A stretch of 64,000 nt of DNA from Methanospirillum lacunae. Its GTDB lineage: Archaea > Halobacteriota > Methanomicrobia > Methanomicrobiales > Methanospirillaceae. The notes beneath the pieces were generated by a model, which was not told the origin of the DNA, did not search any database, and was given only the letters and a program-made list of their open reading frames with translations. The stretch is from assembly GCF_046195335.1 (NCBI RefSeq), contig NZ_CP176093.1; one strand, given 5' to 3'. Shown piece by piece: positions 54,055-62,835 of the stretch (positions are counted from its first letter, which is position 1; every line of letters starts with the position of its first letter). The position numbers were made by a program, and so were the translations under genes.

Positions 54055-55662
54055 TTACATCTCCAGGTTTTCGTTATCTCTAGAATAAACCCGGGTTCCT
54101 CTGATCCATGTTTCTGCAACTACCGGTGGAGATACAGGATCTAATGGTCCATCCAGAATAACAAAATCAGCAACCATCCCTTCAGCAAGCATTCCCCGCT
54201 CATGCTCCTGGTTTCCAACGTATGCACTACCGGCAGTATAAATCCAGAGCCATTCTTCAAATGGCATAATCTGGTCAGAAGAGACAACATTTCCCTTCCT
54301 GTCACTCATGGTTGCACCCATACTGATGCAGGCTATAACATCCCTTCCATCCATGAATCCTCCGGGATAATCACTACTGCCCCCAAGAGGTACTCCATTT
54401 TCCATCAGATCACGATATGCAAACCAGGTTCCCTGGGTTATTGGAAACTGGTTCAATTTTCCTGCCCGGGAGAGGAATTGTGGCTGAATCGAAACACAAC
54501 AATTCATGGAAGCGAGACGGGAAATCTGCTCCTTATATAATAGATTGAGATGTTCAAACCTGGGACGCAGGATAAATCCGGGTTGGCTCTCTTTTTTCGC
54601 ACATTCGAATGTATCAAGGACTGCATCTACTGTTCGGTTCCCTACACAGTGAACACATACCTGGAACCCGTGTCGTACAGCTTCAAGAAGAGTTGTCTGG
54701 AAATCATTCCGGTATTCTCCGCTTGAGATGGTATGGTCACCCATCTGAAATGAAAAGGCGGTTGTCTTCTGGGTTGCTCCGTCACCGAATACTTTCACAG
54801 GTCCTACCCGGAGTTGTTCATCTCCACAGCCAAATGGCTGGCCATCAAGGCGATCCCCGATACTGTTATCAAGCAGGGCTTTTCCGTGTGGCATCATCAG
54901 AACTGATACTGGAAGTCTCTGTTCTGCATGCAGGAGACGATATGCAGCTTCTGTATCAGGTGTCACTCCAGGATCATGTATTGCGGTAATCCCGAAGCGG
55001 TGAAGATCCCGGGCTGCACGTTCAATCAGGTCTGCATATCTCCGGGTAGAGATGGATAATGCCTGGGCGAGAACCGGGACACATGCTGCTTCAAGAAGTA
55101 CTCCTGATACTTCACCATCTTCTCGTTTTTCAATTATCCCTGAATCAGGATCCTGAGATTCCTGATTGATTCCTACCTTGTTGCATGCTTTAGTATTTGC
55201 AAGCAGGGTATGAAACGAGGTATGAATCAGGATCGCAGGCTTTGAAGCGATTGCATCATCGAGTTCTTCTCTGGAAATATCGTATCCGCCATAATGGAGA
55301 TCAAACCAGGGAAATCCCACTATCCATTCAGTTTGTGGGTGAGCATCAGCATACATCTTCATTTTTGAAAGGACTTCTTCCTTTGAAGAGCATCCATGAA
55401 GATCGACCCACTCTGGAAGGAATGCTCCAAATGAGAGGTGAATATGAGAATCGATGAATCCGGGAATGAGGGTTTTCCCTTTCAGATCGATGGTTGTTAC
55501 ATTCTCGTATGATTGAATAATCTCCCGTTGACCAGCAGCCAGAATTTTCCCATTTTGAAAAATGATAGCCTGAACTTCAGGTTCTGATCTGTTCATTGTC
55601 AGGATTCTGCCACCAGAAAAAGCCATACATGGGGTTTTTGATAAAAATTCTTGTGTCTTCAT
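54055..55662 (-). CDS. Amidohydrolase family protein (YtcJ/AepA-like)
   Basis: 535 aa. Metal-site motif GFIDSHIHLSFGAF (His-x-His), then WIVGFPWFDLHYGG, GITAIHDPGVTPDTEA, QVCVHCVGNRTVDAVLDTFE, FEHLNLLYKEQISRLASMNC and SSDYPGGFMDGRDVI with the terminal Asp. N- and C-terminal beta-sandwich (MAFSGGRILTMNR...; ADFVILDGPLD) completes the composite domain. The YtcJ/AepA branch hydrolyses N-acyl or cyclic amide bonds, but substrates are mostly unknown. Divergent from the TetR gene with an operator-like repeat between. Confidence 0.9.
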   Translation of the reverse strand: MKTQEFLSKTPCMAFSGGRILTMNRSEPEVQAIIFQNGKILAAGQREIIQSYENVTTIDLKGKTLIPGFIDSHIHLSFGAFLPEWVDLHGCSSKEEVLSKMKMYADAHPQTEWIVGFPWFDLHYGGYDISREELDDAIASKPAILIHTSFHTLLANTKACNKVGINQESQDPDSGIIEKREDGEVSGVLLEAACVPVLAQALSISTRRYADLIERAARDLHRFGITAIHDPGVTPDTEAAYRLLHAEQRLPVSVLMMPHGKALLDNSIGDRLDGQPFGCGDEQLRVGPVKVFGDGATQKTTAFSFQMGDHTISSGEYRNDFQTTLLEAVRHGFQVCVHCVGNRTVDAVLDTFECAKKESQPGFILRPRFEHLNLLYKEQISRLASMNCCVSIQPQFLSRAGKLNQFPITQGTWFAYRDLMENGVPLGGSSDYPGGFMDGRDVIACISMGATMSDRKGNVVSSDQIMPFEEWLWIYTAGSAYVGNQEHERGMLAEGMVADFVILDGPLDPVSPPVVAETWIRGTRVYSRDNENLEM

Positions 55663-55749
55663 ATGGAATCATATCCCTTAGCACGTTCTGTTCCTCATTA
55701 CGGGAGAGGAATCAGTTGGGTACAGAATCTTGTTACTCGTACTAATAAT

Positions 55750-55767
55750 AGTTACCTATTGGTAACT
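55750..55767. promoter_or_regulatory. Candidate TetR operator between divergent genes
   Basis: AGTTACC-TATT-GGTAACT, perfect 7-bp arms with a 4-bp centre, in the 158-bp gap between the amidohydrolase and TetR genes. Shares CTATTGGTAA with 21363-21391. Confidence 0.6.
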
Positions 55768-55820
55768 GAAGTGAATGATCGCAACATCTATTATCTTACC
55801 AACGAAACGCTTTGACTGGA

Positions 55821-56486
55821 ATGGCTAAGATTATCACTCAATATCGGGATGAAGCAAAAAAAAGAATAATTCAGGCTGGTTTAGAGGTATTACTCGAAAA
55901 AGGATATTGTAATACCACCATGGAAGAGATTGCACGACGGCTTGAGGTCACGAAACCGGCGCTATATCGTTATTTTACAAGTAAAGATGAACTCATTATT
56001 GAAAGTGCGAAAGACGGGCAGACACAATATCGTAATAAAATTGCCGAGAACGGAGAGAATCACTGTCCGGTTAACTCCTGGATTGAACTGTTTGATCTTG
56101 TATTTGACCAGGATTTGGGATATCAATCGCTCTATCTTGACATCGTTTCCATGTCATTTCGAAGAAAAGATCTTCAGGTCTTCTCATGTGCCAGGATGAA
56201 AGAAGAGATTGAACATATTACCCGAAGGTATACTGCTCTTCGGGATGAGGGAGTAGTTCGTCCCGATATTGATCCCCATCATCTTGCACTTACCCTGATT
56301 GCCCTGTTCAACGGAATGAGACTTGAATCTCTCCTCGGTGTTGATAGGAAAGAACTCAGGGATACCTGGCTTAAAAATGTATACGAATTACTGTTTACAA
56401 AAGAACAGAAAGAAAAGATGAATTGTACAGAGTGCAGATGGAAAGAAGACTGTGAAAGGATTATACATACGATATCTCATGAATAG
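55821..56486 (+). CDS. TetR-family transcriptional regulator with Cys-rich tail
   Basis: 221 aa from ATG 55821 (a TTG opens the frame three codons earlier). HTH: RIIQAGLEVLLEKGYCNTTM, EEIARRLEVTKPALYRYFTS, KDELIIESAKDG. C-terminal ligand domain, then a short tail CTECRWKEDCERIIHTISHE with three Cys and a His, like a small metal site; this extension is unusual for the family. Probably controls the divergent amidohydrolase through 55750-55767. Confidence 0.9.
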   Translation: MAKIITQYRDEAKKRIIQAGLEVLLEKGYCNTTMEEIARRLEVTKPALYRYFTSKDELIIESAKDGQTQYRNKIAENGENHCPVNSWIELFDLVFDQDLGYQSLYLDIVSMSFRRKDLQVFSCARMKEEIEHITRRYTALRDEGVVRPDIDPHHLALTLIALFNGMRLESLLGVDRKELRDTWLKNVYELLFTKEQKEKMNCTECRWKEDCERIIHTISHE

Positions 56487-56552
56487 GTTACGCCATCAGA
56501 AGTAAACAAAGTCTGGAATAACTTTATGGAGATGTAATCCATCAAAGTGGGT

Positions 56553-56579
56553 GGAACCATAATTGGTACCAATGGTTCC
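56553..56579. terminator. Long hairpin with nested palindrome
   Basis: GGAACCAT-11 nt-ATGGTTCC, 8-bp stem, with the palindrome TTGGTACCAA (56563-56572) inside the loop. 66 bp after the TetR stop and followed by A/T-rich bases; a terminator or a protein-binding site. Confidence 0.4.
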
Positions 56580-56696
56580 AAGAAAAATCCTCTATGAAAT
56601 GGATACGGTCTTCTTTTAGGAGATATTCTGTTTTATTCAGCAATTCAGTCTTCAGGCTAAGTTCAATACATTACAATCTATGTTTATGATGAGGAT

Positions 56697-56894
56697 TTGT
56701 TCACATGTAATTATTTTTTTTTAGATATGAATTTATCGAGTTTTTACCCCCCGGAGATACTAATCTATTCGAAAACTCGAAGGATTTTTCCTGAACAGCT
56801 GCTTCATCTGTATGATCTGAACTGTCGCACAGGAAAATATACCGCTTTATTGTATCAGATTAACATTTTCTCCAGCGATTACTTGGAATGGTGA
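56697..56894 (+). pseudogene. Methyltransferase fragment related to the 44475 gene
   Basis: A 65-codon frame contains PPEILIYSKTRRIFPEQLLH then LYDLNCRTGKYTALLYQI. It aligns with PEVYKFVRKLEGIFPDRPLI then LWDLCCGAGRHTVLLSQM of the intact methyltransferase at 44475-45143. DNA words such as GAAAACTCGAAGGA are also shared. The C-terminal two-thirds is absent and the frame runs into the antisense histidine kinase end. CCGAG in motif I has become NCRTG, so the SAM site is lost. Confidence 0.6.
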
Positions 56895-58581
56895 TTTCAA
56901 ATCGAACCCCAGACATGGGAATCCCGGTTTCAATAATTGAACAGTCATGCACCATTAAAATCTCCTTTGCAAGATATAATCCAAGGCCGGTATTTTTTCC
57001 AAATCCTGTTTTAAATATTTTTACTTTATCTTCATTTCTGATTCCAACCCCATTATCTTCATAATAAATAATCAGGTCATTCTCACGACGGCAATAAATC
57101 ATAATCTCAGTCAACATCTGGCCGTGTCTCAAAGAATTTTCAATAAGAACATAGAATACTTTGGCAAATAATGGTTCAACAAGAATTTCGATATCAGCAG
57201 GAATGAAAGTAATCAGATTAATATTGTCATTATTAAAGAATCTAATTTGATCCTGAATTAATAATGCCAGATTCATCCAAGAAGGCTGAACTGCACCAAT
57301 ATCCTGATATTCCTGTGTAAATTTAATTAATCCCTGTATTTCCAGAGATGCATTATAAGACATGTGGACTGCATGAGCATATGATTCAACTGTCTTATCC
57401 TTCATTGCAATCTCCATATACCCTCGTTGAACAGAAATCATATTGAGAATATCATGCCTGGTAATACCTGTCATCAGTTGAAGTGACCGATTTGCATTAA
57501 TCAGATCCTGTGTAAGGTTTTCAAGATGCAATGTCTGGGCATTTATTTTTTCGTTTGCCTCATACTGCTGAGTAATGTCCTTGATTATCAGGCACGAACC
57601 AATAGAACATTCTTCAATATCATTAATAGTAGAGATAGACCACAAAAGCCAAAATTTATTATTATTTTCTCCGGAAATAGAAAGTGTGCCTGATTCTCTC
57701 TTATCTACACTGTATCTGGCGTACCATTCCGGAAATATATCCTGGATGCTTGATCCAATTGCAGGCTTTGCTCTCTGAAGATATTTCCATGCAGATGGAT
57801 TAGCATCAATAATTCTATTATCGTTATCAATTATCAGAACCCCTTCAGCCATACATTCGAGAACATGATCTCGTGCAATTGGAACTATATCTAAAAAAGA
57901 ATATCTTATTATTCCAATCGCCATAAAGATTCCAGTTAATGAAAAGAGCAGGGGAGTAGGATCTATGCCCTCTAATTCAGAAAAGAATACTGCATATCCA
58001 AAACATCCAACAATTGGAATCAGTGAGGATAGTAGAATAATTCTGCTTTGCACTGTAAAAAAGTGAGAAGAACGAAAGGCAGTAAAAACGAGTACCACAA
58101 TCCCTACCAGTAACAGACCGATGCTGTAGAGCCATTCGATCCAGTACCATGGACCATGCGTATAAATAACATATATCCCTGCAAATCCAGATTCGGTTAA
58201 TGTAATTGATGACCACAAAAGGTGATGGAATCCATTTGTTGCAGCCATAAAAAATGAAATACACGGTATCACAAAAAGTAGATATCGAGATTTGATATTG
58301 AGATGCGAGTCAGTTTGAGTAAATTTTAAAACAAAAAGGAGATAGAGAACCGGAGAAAACTGACTTCCTAAATAACAGATTGTTGTAAAAAATAACTTGA
58401 GATATAGGGGCTGGACAAGTGTTTCCATCGCAGTAGTAGCGGACCACCAACTAACAGCTACAAGAAGGAGGACGAATTCACGACTAACCCGGCAGGTCCG
58501 ATATTTCCATATAAAAACCGAAATAAGACTTGTCACTACAGCTGAAAAAACCAGCGATATTGTATAAACACTGATAGTCAT
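56860..58581 (-). CDS. Histidine kinase with 7TM sensor, PAS and HATPase domains
   Basis: 573 aa. Seven N-terminal TM helices (~1-225) of the histidine-kinase 7TM type. PAS-like region (~228-335; AEGVLIIDNDNRIIDANPSA). A short coiled segment (YEANEKINAQTLHLENLTQD) leads to MTGITRHDILNMISVQRGYM, the archaeal phosphoacceptor (His in RHDILN). HATPase motifs: IENSLRHG (N box), YYEDNGVGIRNEDKVKIFKT (G1), GLGLYLAKEIL (G2). Complete and membrane-bound. No response regulator is adjacent, so it is an orphan kinase, as is common in this group. Confidence 0.92.
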   Translation of the reverse strand: MTISVYTISLVFSAVVTSLISVFIWKYRTCRVSREFVLLLVAVSWWSATTAMETLVQPLYLKLFFTTICYLGSQFSPVLYLLFVLKFTQTDSHLNIKSRYLLFVIPCISFFMAATNGFHHLLWSSITLTESGFAGIYVIYTHGPWYWIEWLYSIGLLLVGIVVLVFTAFRSSHFFTVQSRIILLSSLIPIVGCFGYAVFFSELEGIDPTPLLFSLTGIFMAIGIIRYSFLDIVPIARDHVLECMAEGVLIIDNDNRIIDANPSAWKYLQRAKPAIGSSIQDIFPEWYARYSVDKRESGTLSISGENNNKFWLLWSISTINDIEECSIGSCLIIKDITQQYEANEKINAQTLHLENLTQDLINANRSLQLMTGITRHDILNMISVQRGYMEIAMKDKTVESYAHAVHMSYNASLEIQGLIKFTQEYQDIGAVQPSWMNLALLIQDQIRFFNNDNINLITFIPADIEILVEPLFAKVFYVLIENSLRHGQMLTEIMIYCRRENDLIIYYEDNGVGIRNEDKVKIFKTGFGKNTGLGLYLAKEILMVHDCSIIETGIPMSGVRFEITIPSNRWRKC

Positions 58582-58835
58582 TACTCACCAATATGTTAAA
58601 AAAACCTAGCAATTCATATTGTTATTATGTCAACGATTGGCATTAATATATATAATTAATTGATAATTTACGTTGTGAATATGAAAGGCTATGAAAAAGT
58701 AAATTTGTTTTCAATTCTTGGGATAGGTAAAAAATTAGATTTTATTGAGAAGAAACAAAGTAATCCAAACCTGTTGAATGACCTGCTTTTCGATTAATAA
58801 ATAGTAAGAACTCATTTGTTTATCCAAAATACGAT
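58582..58835. other. AT-rich gap
   Basis: Upstream region of the kinase with minus-strand TATA-like ATATATATTAAT (~58647-58660). Nothing else. Confidence 0.35.
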
Positions 58836-59360
58836 TTAAATGTCCTTCTCGTTTCCATACAACGCTTCCTTCAATATCTCCTTAATGAAATTATTCTTCC
58901 CACTCAGATACCTGTCGATATCATGCGGATATAACCTTGCCAACCCCTGTTTTATTCTTTCATATTCCCTGGAAGCATCAGGATGTGACCGGAGATAATC
59001 CCGAAAGGCGATATGCTCACGATATCCTTTGCTATCTGTTGGACAGACATACAAGTGATAGGGCATGAATCCATCGTCAAATCTTCGTTTGAATGCTTCC
59101 CGTCCTTCTATTCCAAGGTTTCCCTCATGATCAAATCCTGCATGATTAAGGCGTTCTATTATAGCCGGAAAACAGGTCATATCCTCAATAACCACATCAA
59201 TATCGATAATGGGTTTTGCTCTCAAACCGGGAACTGAAGTACTCCCTACGTGCTCAATCCCGATGATAAGATCTCCGATATGCCCTGATATCATCGCTTT
59301 GATCTTTGAAAATTCCTCTTCCCACCTGGGATCTGCCTGGACTATTGTTATTGTTCTCAT
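58836..59360 (-). CDS. GrpB-family nucleotidyltransferase-fold protein
   Basis: 174 aa from ATG 59360 (frame open six codons further). IVQADPRWEEEFSKIKAMIS, GIEHVGSTSVPGLRAKPIID, IDVVIEDMTCFPAIIERLNH, YHLYVCPTDSKGYREHIAFR, DYLRSHPDASREYERIKQGL are the whole GrpB (UPF0157) signature: GSTSVPGL and DIDVV place the polymerase-beta-like metal site. Nucleotide transfer is inferred from the fold; the acceptor is not known. Single gene. Confidence 0.92.
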   Translation of the reverse strand: MRTITIVQADPRWEEEFSKIKAMISGHIGDLIIGIEHVGSTSVPGLRAKPIIDIDVVIEDMTCFPAIIERLNHAGFDHEGNLGIEGREAFKRRFDDGFMPYHLYVCPTDSKGYREHIAFRDYLRSHPDASREYERIKQGLARLYPHDIDRYLSGKNNFIKEILKEALYGNEKDI

Positions 59361-59604
59361 ATCTGTGAAATGTACCAATAATTTCTCATTATGATATAAT
59401 TAAGATATATATGAGGATTTAGCGGCCGAACATTCAACCGGGAAAGCCTGTTGATTGATTGGGATATCATGGTAAACCTGACATCGAGAGGGTATATCGA
59501 TTGTTAAAGTCCTGATGAGGAAAAAGTTCACCGCTGTCTCTCGAGAAAACTCAATATTGTGTACCTGCATAAAGTTTTTCTGAACGAAGGTAAATCCCAT
59601 TGAT

Positions 59605-60030
59605 ATGAAAGTGAACGTACTTCTTGTGCTGGGTGTATTTCTTGTACTGGGGATTGGGCCAGTCTGTGCTGATTCTCCCATGAATCTGACCGGAAAGTGG
59701 ATTCAACAAACGATTGAAGGTTTCAGATATTCAGGAGAATCCTTGAACTCTTCAGCTACTGATGACTATTGGACTCTCACTCAGAATGGTAACCTTGTTT
59801 CAGGAACGAACTATTTTAATGACTCCACAAAACTGGTTCAGGAACCGGTGGCTGGTAGTATCAGTCCTGATGAAAAAATAGTATATATTGTTGATTCAAG
59901 TGGAGGAACCTATATCGCACATATCACAGATGAGGATACCCTTATGGTTAATTATATCAATACCGGGACTAAAAAAGCAGAATCAAACTATGCCTTTGCA
60001 TTATACCAGGTTCTAAAACGGGAAAAGTAA
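59605..60030 (+). CDS. Secreted lipocalin-like protein
   Basis: 141 aa. Signal peptide (MKVNVLLVLGVFLVLGIGPV, then CADS). NLTGKWIQQTIEGFRYSGES opens a small beta-barrel with alternating strands (YWTLTQNGNLVSGTNYFNDS; VAGSISPDEKIVYIVDSSGG; YIAHITDEDTLMVNYINTGT), typical of lipocalin-like or DUF4488-like folds. Exported; ligand unknown. Stands alone. Confidence 0.7.
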   Translation: MKVNVLLVLGVFLVLGIGPVCADSPMNLTGKWIQQTIEGFRYSGESLNSSATDDYWTLTQNGNLVSGTNYFNDSTKLVQEPVAGSISPDEKIVYIVDSSGGTYIAHITDEDTLMVNYINTGTKKAESNYAFALYQVLKREK

Positions 60031-60335
60031 GTACTTTCCTTTTAAATCACGATTTTTCCCGATAACAGTCTACAAAAAAAGAAATCCCTATTTTCTACGT
60101 GTGAGTATTCATATGTACGAATGGTATCCTTTGTTTATTTGGGGTAAACTTTGCGAATAAACGATTGGCAATATCATTACATAAAAGCTTCTCATCCCCG
60201 TCAGCTGCTGTCTATCATTTTCAAACCCGGTTTATTGTAGAGCGAGAATTCACATCAAATCAATACATTTCAGGTTTATGCCACTTAATGATCATGAACC
60301 AGCAAGTAGATAAAGTATTATCTGAATGTTCATGT

Positions 60336-60680
60336 ATGAACCAGTATACATTTTTGATTCTGGGCATTCTTGCATTGATGATGACAGTATCAATTGTCTC
60401 TGCAAATCCTCCCAGTGATTTGAACCTGACATATGACAAATCTTCAGGAAATCTCTCTGCAACATTCACACACCCGGTTGCAGATTCTACGACACATTAT
60501 GTAAAAAATGTAAAAGTTACTATGGATGGCAAAGAAGTACTCAATGAAAATTATACCTCACAGCCAACAGTGGACGTTTTCACGTACGTATATCCTATTA
60601 ATGCATCAGCAGGTTCGGTCATTGATGTAATCGGACAGTGTAATATATTCGGATCTAAGGAAAGCTCCATAACAGTATAG
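60336..60680 (+). CDS. Small secreted protein, desulfoferrodoxin-like fold
   Basis: 114 aa from ATG 60336; the frame is open 57 codons upstream but only this start gives a signal peptide (FLILGILALMMTVSIVSANP). The mature part PSDLNLTYDKSSGNLSATFT and HPVADSTTHYVKNVKVTMDG resembles the beta-sandwich of desulfoferrodoxin-like (SorC-type) extracellular domains, but the iron ligands (HHx...C) are not all visible. Function unknown. Confidence 0.65.
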   Translation: MNQYTFLILGILALMMTVSIVSANPPSDLNLTYDKSSGNLSATFTHPVADSTTHYVKNVKVTMDGKEVLNENYTSQPTVDVFTYVYPINASAGSVIDVIGQCNIFGSKESSITV

Positions 60681-61159
60681 ATTTAGGTCATTATTCCAGG
60701 CCTTCTTTTTTCGGATGATCAGTCTTAATGTGTTTACTGTATTGTCAGATATAAAACGATGTATAACTGATTTTAAATAAAAATATTCGTATATCCTCCC
60801 GATTATACCCAAGAATGATTGGTTAAAGAATTGTCAGGAATGTAAATACATCATCTCCCATCATTTCATTGATACCTATGGATGACTTAATCCATCATAT
60901 CATCCTATGGTTGCCAGGTTGATCACTAATGGCTGTCTATGAACCGATAACGAAGGTAAACCCTGAGCATATCACAAACGATGTATTTGGTATACTACTG
61001 ATCTACCTTCAGTCTGGTATCCTACTTTTTTGATATCTGGGCAACAAATAACCCTAAAAAACCTTGAGAGATATGAGATACCGGTATAGATCACATCGAT
61101 AACCGGAATAGGTGTAGAACTTATACTGTGAATATCAGAAATCAGTATTCTAAATAATA
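60681..61159. other. Gap without a recognisable gene
   Basis: About 480 bp convergent region; no coding signature, no repeat beyond the terminator that follows. Confidence 0.4.
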
Positions 61160-61179
61160 GATCCCGGAAATCCGGGATC
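61160..61179 (-). terminator. Hairpin terminator of the Hsp20 gene
   Basis: GATCCCGG-AAAT-CCGGGATC, perfect 8-bp stem, 31 bp after the Hsp20 stop and followed on the minus strand by TATTATTT. Confidence 0.65.
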
Positions 61180-61209
61180 AGGGTGAGGTAAAGGGGGAAA
61201 AATTGAGAT

Positions 61210-61743
61210 TTAATTTATCTTAATGGAATATGATTGATCTTTGGTTTTTGGCTCCTTTTTTAGGATGTTTAACTCCAATACGCCATCTTTCATAGTTCCC
61301 TGACTTTTGTCCGGGCACACTTCCTCAGGGAAACTGACTTCTCGCCTCCACACAGAAGAATATCTTTCACGATGGAGGTAATTTGTATCTGAATTTTCTG
61401 TTGAAGATTCCTTTTGTGCTTGAATTTGAAGCCTGTTTGCAGTAATATTTACTTCAACATCTTCTTTAGACATTCCCGGAAGTTCAACCTGAACTCTATA
61501 ATGGTCTCCTTCATCGACAAGATCTAATGGGGCAAATTTCACCGGATGGAAATCCATCATCTCACGGGGAAAGAACTCAACCGGGAAATATGGTTTCATT
61601 AAATTATCAAATGACTGACGAAAATCATTGAAGATAGAGTCAAAATCATCAACGAAGTCGATTCTTCGATCCCTCATGGATATCGCAGATCCAGGTCTTG
61701 AGGGAGTAATTTCTGTTCCTTTTTCTTTTTTGAATAGGCTCAT
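61210..61743 (-). CDS. Small heat-shock protein (Hsp20/alpha-crystallin)
   Basis: 177 aa. N-terminal flexible arm (~1-65), alpha-crystallin domain at ~70-160: HYRVQVELPGMSKEDVEVNI TANRLQIQAQ, RVWRREVSFPEEV-like block (SSVWRREVSFPEEVCPDKSQ) and DGVLELNILKKEP. ATP-independent holdase forming oligomers. A strong ribosome-binding site (AGGAGGGA) sits 8 nt upstream and a TATA box (61781-61794) upstream of that. Closed by a hairpin terminator; monocistronic. Confidence 0.93.
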   Translation of the reverse strand: MSLFKKEKGTEITPSRPGSAISMRDRRIDFVDDFDSIFNDFRQSFDNLMKPYFPVEFFPREMMDFHPVKFAPLDLVDEGDHYRVQVELPGMSKEDVEVNITANRLQIQAQKESSTENSDTNYLHRERYSSVWRREVSFPEEVCPDKSQGTMKDGVLELNILKKEPKTKDQSYSIKIN

Positions 61744-61780
61744 AGGTAATCCCTCCTATGTATACTTTAAGTTAGTGTTT

Positions 61781-61794
61781 AATAATATATAAAA
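61781..61794 (-). promoter_or_regulatory. TATA box of the Hsp20 gene
   Basis: TTTTATATATTATT on the minus strand, 38-51 bp before the start codon, with a Shine-Dalgarno sequence between. Confidence 0.6.
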
Positions 61795-61900
61795 TTTATT
61801 GGTGATGGGATAACGACTCCGTCTTATCGGGAGTCATTCGGAGTTCATCAATAATTGTCCCATAATTGAATGAAACATCTTCTTTTCAAAAAAAACTAGA

Positions 61901-62595
61901 TTAATTGTCTTTAATTAAACAGGGATTATCTCTCCCCATGTTGCATTCACTATGTGAAAGGAAATGCGGTATACATTTTCTTTTCCTGACCAGAATGATA
62001 AAATTTTCTTTATATATATTTCGAACAGCCCGGGTTACAGTAGGACTTGTCACTCCGAGCTTGTCTGCAAGTTCTCTTCGTGTAATCCCGGGGCATTCAC
62101 TGACCTGGTGAAAAATTCTCCCTGAAAGTCCTGACGAATAACGGGAGTACAATTCCTTATCTTCTATGGAATACGCATGGTGACTCTCAAAAAAATGATG
62201 TGATTTTCCCGATTCATATGCAGTAATGCATCGTTTTTTTCTATTCTGGCGATATGATATCGAAGAGTACTCTCATTGACTTTTAAATGTTGCCCAAGCT
62301 TTGAAAAACTTATCCCTGGATTATCACAGACAATCTGAAAAATTTTCTGCCTGATCTCATGCTCAAGAATATTATCTGAAGCAATTCTCCGGTAACCCCT
62401 GAACTGTTCTCTGATAACCCGATCTCACTGGTTTAGAGCATCAAAAAAAGAGATCCAGATCTCGTAATATGAGGTGATTTGATCATCAGGGAGTGTCGGT
62501 TCATCAGCATATGATTTTAATCAGTCTTGTGTTTCTCCCTCAACGCTTGTATTCAACACATGAGTATCTACCGGATGGCAGCAACCGTAGATGAT
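61901..62595 (-). pseudogene. Broken winged-HTH regulator (tandem HTH type)
   Basis: One minus-strand frame reads VDTHVLNTSVEGETQD-TGA, LKSYADEPTLPDDQITSYYE IWISFFDALNQ-TGA, DRVIREQFRGYRRIASDNIL, EHEIRQKIFQIVCDNPGISF SKLGQHLKVNESTLRYHIAR. The TGA codons are at 62521-62523 and 62425-62427, in the same frame. A +1/-1 shift near 62200 moves to YSIEDKELYSRYSSGLSGRI, ITRRELADKLGVTSPTVTRA, VRNIYKENFIILVRKR, to a stop at 61901. The layout (acidic linker, TM/linker, two HTH domains) matches archaeal membrane-linked wHTH regulators. Three lesions make it non-functional. Confidence 0.75.
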
Positions 62596-62835
62596 ATGAC
62601 TATGATGAAAAATTAAAATGAATTAAGTACTTACCGGTGTCATCATCACACGACCGGCATATGGAAGAATTATCATGGCAATCCTCACAAAATAGTTTAT
62701 AAATGGAACATGAGGCATTTCAAACATGTTTTTTAGATTACCTGATATCTTTGGTAACCATATTGTGAGAAATAATTACATGGATAATTATAGCATTTCA
62801 GGAAATGTATGTTGGGTCAGAGGATTATATCCTGT

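Noticed and set aside
53828..54088. 86-codon plus-strand frame overlapping the amidohydrolase end
   Set aside because: Antisense to a real gene at its 3-prime end, with no motif or start signal.
62425..62523. Two TGA codons as selenocysteine
   Set aside because: Regulators of this type are not selenoproteins, two sites in one HTH linker would be odd, and there is a frameshift as well.
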